Source of the DNA: Bacteroides sp.
Lineage (GTDB): Bacteria > Bacteroidota > Bacteroidia > Bacteroidales > Muribaculaceae
DNA length: 36,084 nucleotides
NCBI GenBank assembly: GCA_014801525.1
Contig: JAAVEB010000009.1
Location: 226,712-262,795, forward strand
Reading direction: 5' to 3'
In this document: positions 35,519 to 36,084 of the stretch, in pieces
How the letters are laid out: every line of letters starts with the position of its first letter
Position numbering within the stretch: position 1 is the first letter of the stretch
The notes under the pieces: generated by a model
Told to the model about the DNA's origin: nothing
The model's input: only the letters and a program-made list of their open reading frames with translations
Database searches by the model: none
Position numbers and translations under genes: made by a program

Positions 35519-35591
35519 TTTTTAGTTGACACGGCAAATATATAACAATCCCGCGACAACGCCAACCATTCTCAACTAAAAATTTAGTCAG
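35519..35591 (-). promoter_or_regulatory. Promoter and probable operators of the BlaI/M56/GLPGLI operon
   Basis: On the minus strand TATATTTG (35542-35535) is a -7 element, with TTG (35565-35563) 20 bases upstream. An exact 11-base inverted repeat flanks it: TTTTTAGTTGA at 35519-35529 and TCAACTAAAAA at 35572-35582. A third, partial copy, TTTAGTCAG, lies at 35583-35591, making an ACTAAA-AA-TTTAGT dyad at 35575-35588. Positions on both sides of the promoter fit repression by a dimeric BlaI-like protein. Binding is inferred. Confidence 0.6.
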
Positions 35592-35722
35592 AAATACCTA
35601 AACAAATGTTAAATATGAATTTCTCTAAACATTTTCCACCCCACCCATGTTATAATAATACATAGCAAAATTACTTTTTTCTATTGCAAGAAATGTGATA
35701 ATGATTGGTTTATAAAGCATTG

Positions 35723-35752
35723 AGGCTGTCGTGACGACAGCCTTTTGTTTTT
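35723..35752 (+). terminator. Terminator-like hairpin in the right intergenic region
   Basis: AGGCTGTCG (35723-35731) and CGACAGCCT (35735-35743) with loop TGA, followed by TTTGTTTTT. It reads as a plus-strand terminator, but no plus-strand gene precedes it in the 200 bases I can see; it may end an unrecognised short RNA or belong to the neighbouring repeats. Confidence 0.6.
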
Positions 35753-35797
35753 CGCCCCACCGGCATCTTATATATCGAAAGAAAAGGAGTATGACAA

Positions 35798-36067
35798 ACG
35801 TACGGACATGGCACGCCATGTCAACAACCATTTCTCTGATTATCAATCTCTTTAAACGTAGGGACATCGCGTGCGATGTCCCTACGTTTTGAGACCCACT
35901 CCGGCAACGACATCGCCGATTGTCGCCGTAGGCGGCATCATCCGGTGCTTCCGCTACTCTGAATGTCAAGCCTGCAAAGGCTTGCCTTATGGATAGCCGG
36001 GTACGGCGAATAAAATGAGCCGTGCCCGGAACATGCGCCCAACAGAAATAGCACTCTGAAAGAGTGC
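35798..36067. repeat. Cluster of palindromic repeats (REP-like), no gene
   Basis: The last 570 bases (35512-36084) have no credible gene. From 35798 on there are two related palindromes: AAACGTACGGACATGGC (35797-35812) with a short partner, and AAACGTAGGGACATCGC (35854-35870) with a perfect 17-base complementary arm at 35873-35889. Further hairpins follow: CAAGCCT-GCAA-AGGCTTG (35967-35984), CCGGGTACGGC/GCCGTGCCCGG (35997-36007 and 36019-36029, one G-T pair) and GCACTCT-GAA-AGAGTGC (36051-36067). The two palindromes share AAACGTA, GGACAT and GC, so they look like copies of one dispersed element. Between 35592 and 35720 I see only A/T-rich sequence. Confidence 0.7.
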
Positions 36068-36084
36068 CCCCTAAAAACACACTC

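Noticed and set aside
35797..36067. CRISPR array
   Set aside because: The repeats are palindromes of different sequence and irregular spacing, not identical direct repeats with unique spacers, and no cas genes are near.
35625..36080. Minus-strand open frame of 151 codons across the right-edge repeats
   Set aside because: It runs through every palindrome of the cluster, has no hydrophobic or domain pattern, and its reading is explained by the lack of stops in GC-rich hairpins.

Overview
The window reads as a chromosomal segment of a gut-type member of the Bacteroidales, plausibly a Muribaculaceae-like organism. Evidence: a short (285-residue) primary sigma factor, TAnnTTTG-type -7 promoter elements in front of many genes, a GLPGLI-family protein, an OstA-like protein in an operon with parvulins, a PL10 and GH28/GH105 pectin-degrading pair, and no strong Shine-Dalgarno signals. 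The family-level placement is inference; the order-level placement is well supported.

Layout. 1-473: C-terminal part of a tandem-domain universal stress protein, cut by the window edge. 641-3897: translation cluster thrS-infC-rpmI-rplT, closed by a perfect hairpin terminator. 4065-4922 (minus): primary sigma factor rpoD. 5077-11325 (minus): six-gene tripartite efflux operon (TolC-like outer-membrane channel, MacA-like lipoprotein adaptor, ABC ATPase, MacB-like permease) ending in a LytS/LytTR two-component pair, with a full -33/-7 promoter. 11585-12787: dicarboxylate/amino acid:cation symporter. 12771-15534 (minus): pheS-nth-TRIC-type channel-GtrA operon. 15802-18067: a flavoprotein/iron-sulfur pair of the NfnAB type. 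18159-18229: tRNA-Cys followed by its terminator. 18293-24369: two secreted pectin enzymes, a PL10 pectate lyase and a 1580-residue three-part protein (GH28 + GH105 + uncharacterised C-terminal region). 24479-25550: YraN-like nuclease-fold protein and a short-chain dehydrogenase. 25575-33042 (minus): guaB, two SurA/PpiC-like parvulins plus a parvulin-like lipoprotein, and OstA, an envelope-biogenesis operon headed by IMP dehydrogenase. 33170-35511 (minus): BlaI-type repressor, M56 (BlaR1-like) membrane peptidase and GLPGLI protein. 35512-36084: no credible gene; a dense run of hairpins that looks like dispersed palindromic repeats.

Most of the window is core genome. The parts that most deserve a second look are the triple-domain pectinase and its unassigned C-terminal region, the pectin locus directly behind tRNA-Cys with no visible promoter of its own for the first gene and no SusC/SusD pair, the BlaI/M56/GLPGLI operon with repeated operator-like sequences flanking its promoter, and the hairpin array at the right edge. 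I do not see a CRISPR array, an insertion sequence with a transposase, a phage or an rRNA gene.
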